DNA of 23,399 nucleotides from an uncultured Oscillospiraceae bacterium (lineage in GTDB: Bacteria; Bacillota; Clostridia; Oscillospirales; Oscillospiraceae): positions 1 to 23,399 of the forward strand of contig CAKTEZ010000022.1 in the NCBI GenBank assembly GCA_934553255.1, in the 5' to 3' direction. The translations under genes and the position numbers were made by a program. Below are positions 23,064 to 23,399 of this stretch, piece by piece (the stretch's first letter is position 1; each line of letters starts with the position of its first letter). The notes beneath the pieces are model-generated. The model was not told the origin of the DNA. It saw nothing but the letters and a program-made list of their open reading frames with translations, and did no database searches.

Positions 23064-23399
23064 TCTTTTTTCCGAGCAGTCCGTCGCCGACCTGACGGCC
23101 GCGCTGCAAACACAGTTCCTCCCCGCCATTTGGGAGACCTTCTATGTCACGGTGTTCTCCACGGTGCTGGCTACTGTGCTGGGTCTGCCGCTCGGCGTGC
23201 TGCTCGTGGCGGGTGAAAAGGATGGCGTGCTGCCGCTTCCCCGTTGGCTGATGAGCGTGCTGAATGTCATCATCAACCTGCTGCGTTCCATTCCGTTCCT
23301 GATCCTGATGATCATGGTCTTCCCGCTCTCGCGCCTCATCATCGGCACGACCGTCGGCACCAGGGCGACCATCGTTCCGCTCGTCGTCGCGGCCTTTCC
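23053..23399 (+). CDS. metI: methionine ABC transporter permease (partial, runs off the window)
   Basis: The ATG at 23053 lies inside the end of metN. The frame stays open to the window edge for about 115 residues. The opening MYSNLFSEQSVADLTAALQT is followed by membrane segments (TFYVTVFSTVLATVLGLPLG and NLLRSIPFLILMIMVFPLSR). The RSIPF and LIIGTTVGTRATIVPL stretches match MetI permeases. It forms the transmembrane channel with MetN, fed by the upstream MetQ. The 3' part is outside the window. Confidence 0.92.
   Translation, partial: MYSNLFSEQSVADLTAALQTQFLPAIWETFYVTVFSTVLATVLGLPLGVLLVAGEKDGVLPLPRWLMSVLNVIINLLRSIPFLILMIMVFPLSRLIIGTTVGTRATIVPLVVAAF

Noticed and set aside
1..23399. CRISPR arrays, tRNA, rRNA, insertion sequences or phage genes
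   Set aside because: No regularly spaced repeats, tRNA-like cloverleafs, rRNA segments, transposases or integrases were recognised on reading.

Overview
The window is GC-rich DNA (roughly 60% by eye) with strong AGGAGG-type ribosome binding sites and a Firmicutes-style core gene order (ylxM-ffh-rpsP-khpA, proB-proA-proC, yfmF-yfmH). It most likely comes from a GC-rich gut-type Clostridia (Oscillospiraceae-like). That assignment is inference from gene content, because no rRNA or tRNA is present.

Layout. (1) 1-1840: the tail of an unidentified gene, a small AT-rich two-helix membrane protein, and a sodium:neurotransmitter-symporter-family transporter ending at a strong bidirectional terminator. 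(2) 1837-2803, minus strand: a decayed module made of a 5'-truncated PadR regulator and two frameshifted DUF2812 genes. (3) 2854-5770, minus: proline biosynthesis, proB-proA-proC. (4) 5821-8256, minus: ylxM-ffh-rpsP-khpA (SRP and ribosome-associated genes), with a near-consensus promoter and a perfect palindrome at the transcript start. (5) 8347-12030, plus: the paired M16 peptidase homologues yfmF and yfmH, then lgt, ending at an 18-bp perfect hairpin shared with the convergent operon. (6) 12034-18263, minus: a self-contained efflux operon, TetR - TolC-like protein - membrane fusion lipoprotein - RND permease. It has a perfect-consensus promoter and tandem palindromic operators. (7) 18342-21011, plus: a LysR regulator followed by a membrane-anchored transglutaminase-like protein. 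(8) 21062-23399, plus: a methionine-type ABC importer, metQ-metN-metI (metI runs off the end), preceded by an array of CCTATAR/TTATAGG half-sites upstream of a good promoter.

The most striking observation is that the MetQ lipoprotein appears to be a natural circular permutation. After a normal lipoprotein signal, the sequence begins with what is the second half of canonical MetQ (IAVPNDTTNEARALLLLE...). It runs to the canonical C-terminus, passes through a linker, and ends with the canonical first half (SPTPHAEILE ... YFQHVPYLDDF ... VHVEPMGLY ... SLDALK). The canonical junction between SLDALK and IAVPND has become the new C- and N-termini. The gene is clean and has an RBS, a lipobox, a stop codon and tight linkage to metN, so it looks functional.

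Second in interest is a TolC-family protein inside an RND operon in what looks like a monoderm. It keeps the two helical OEP repeats but shows no obvious outer-membrane barrel strands. Lgt, encoded convergently, would be the enzyme lipidating both MetQ and the membrane fusion protein.
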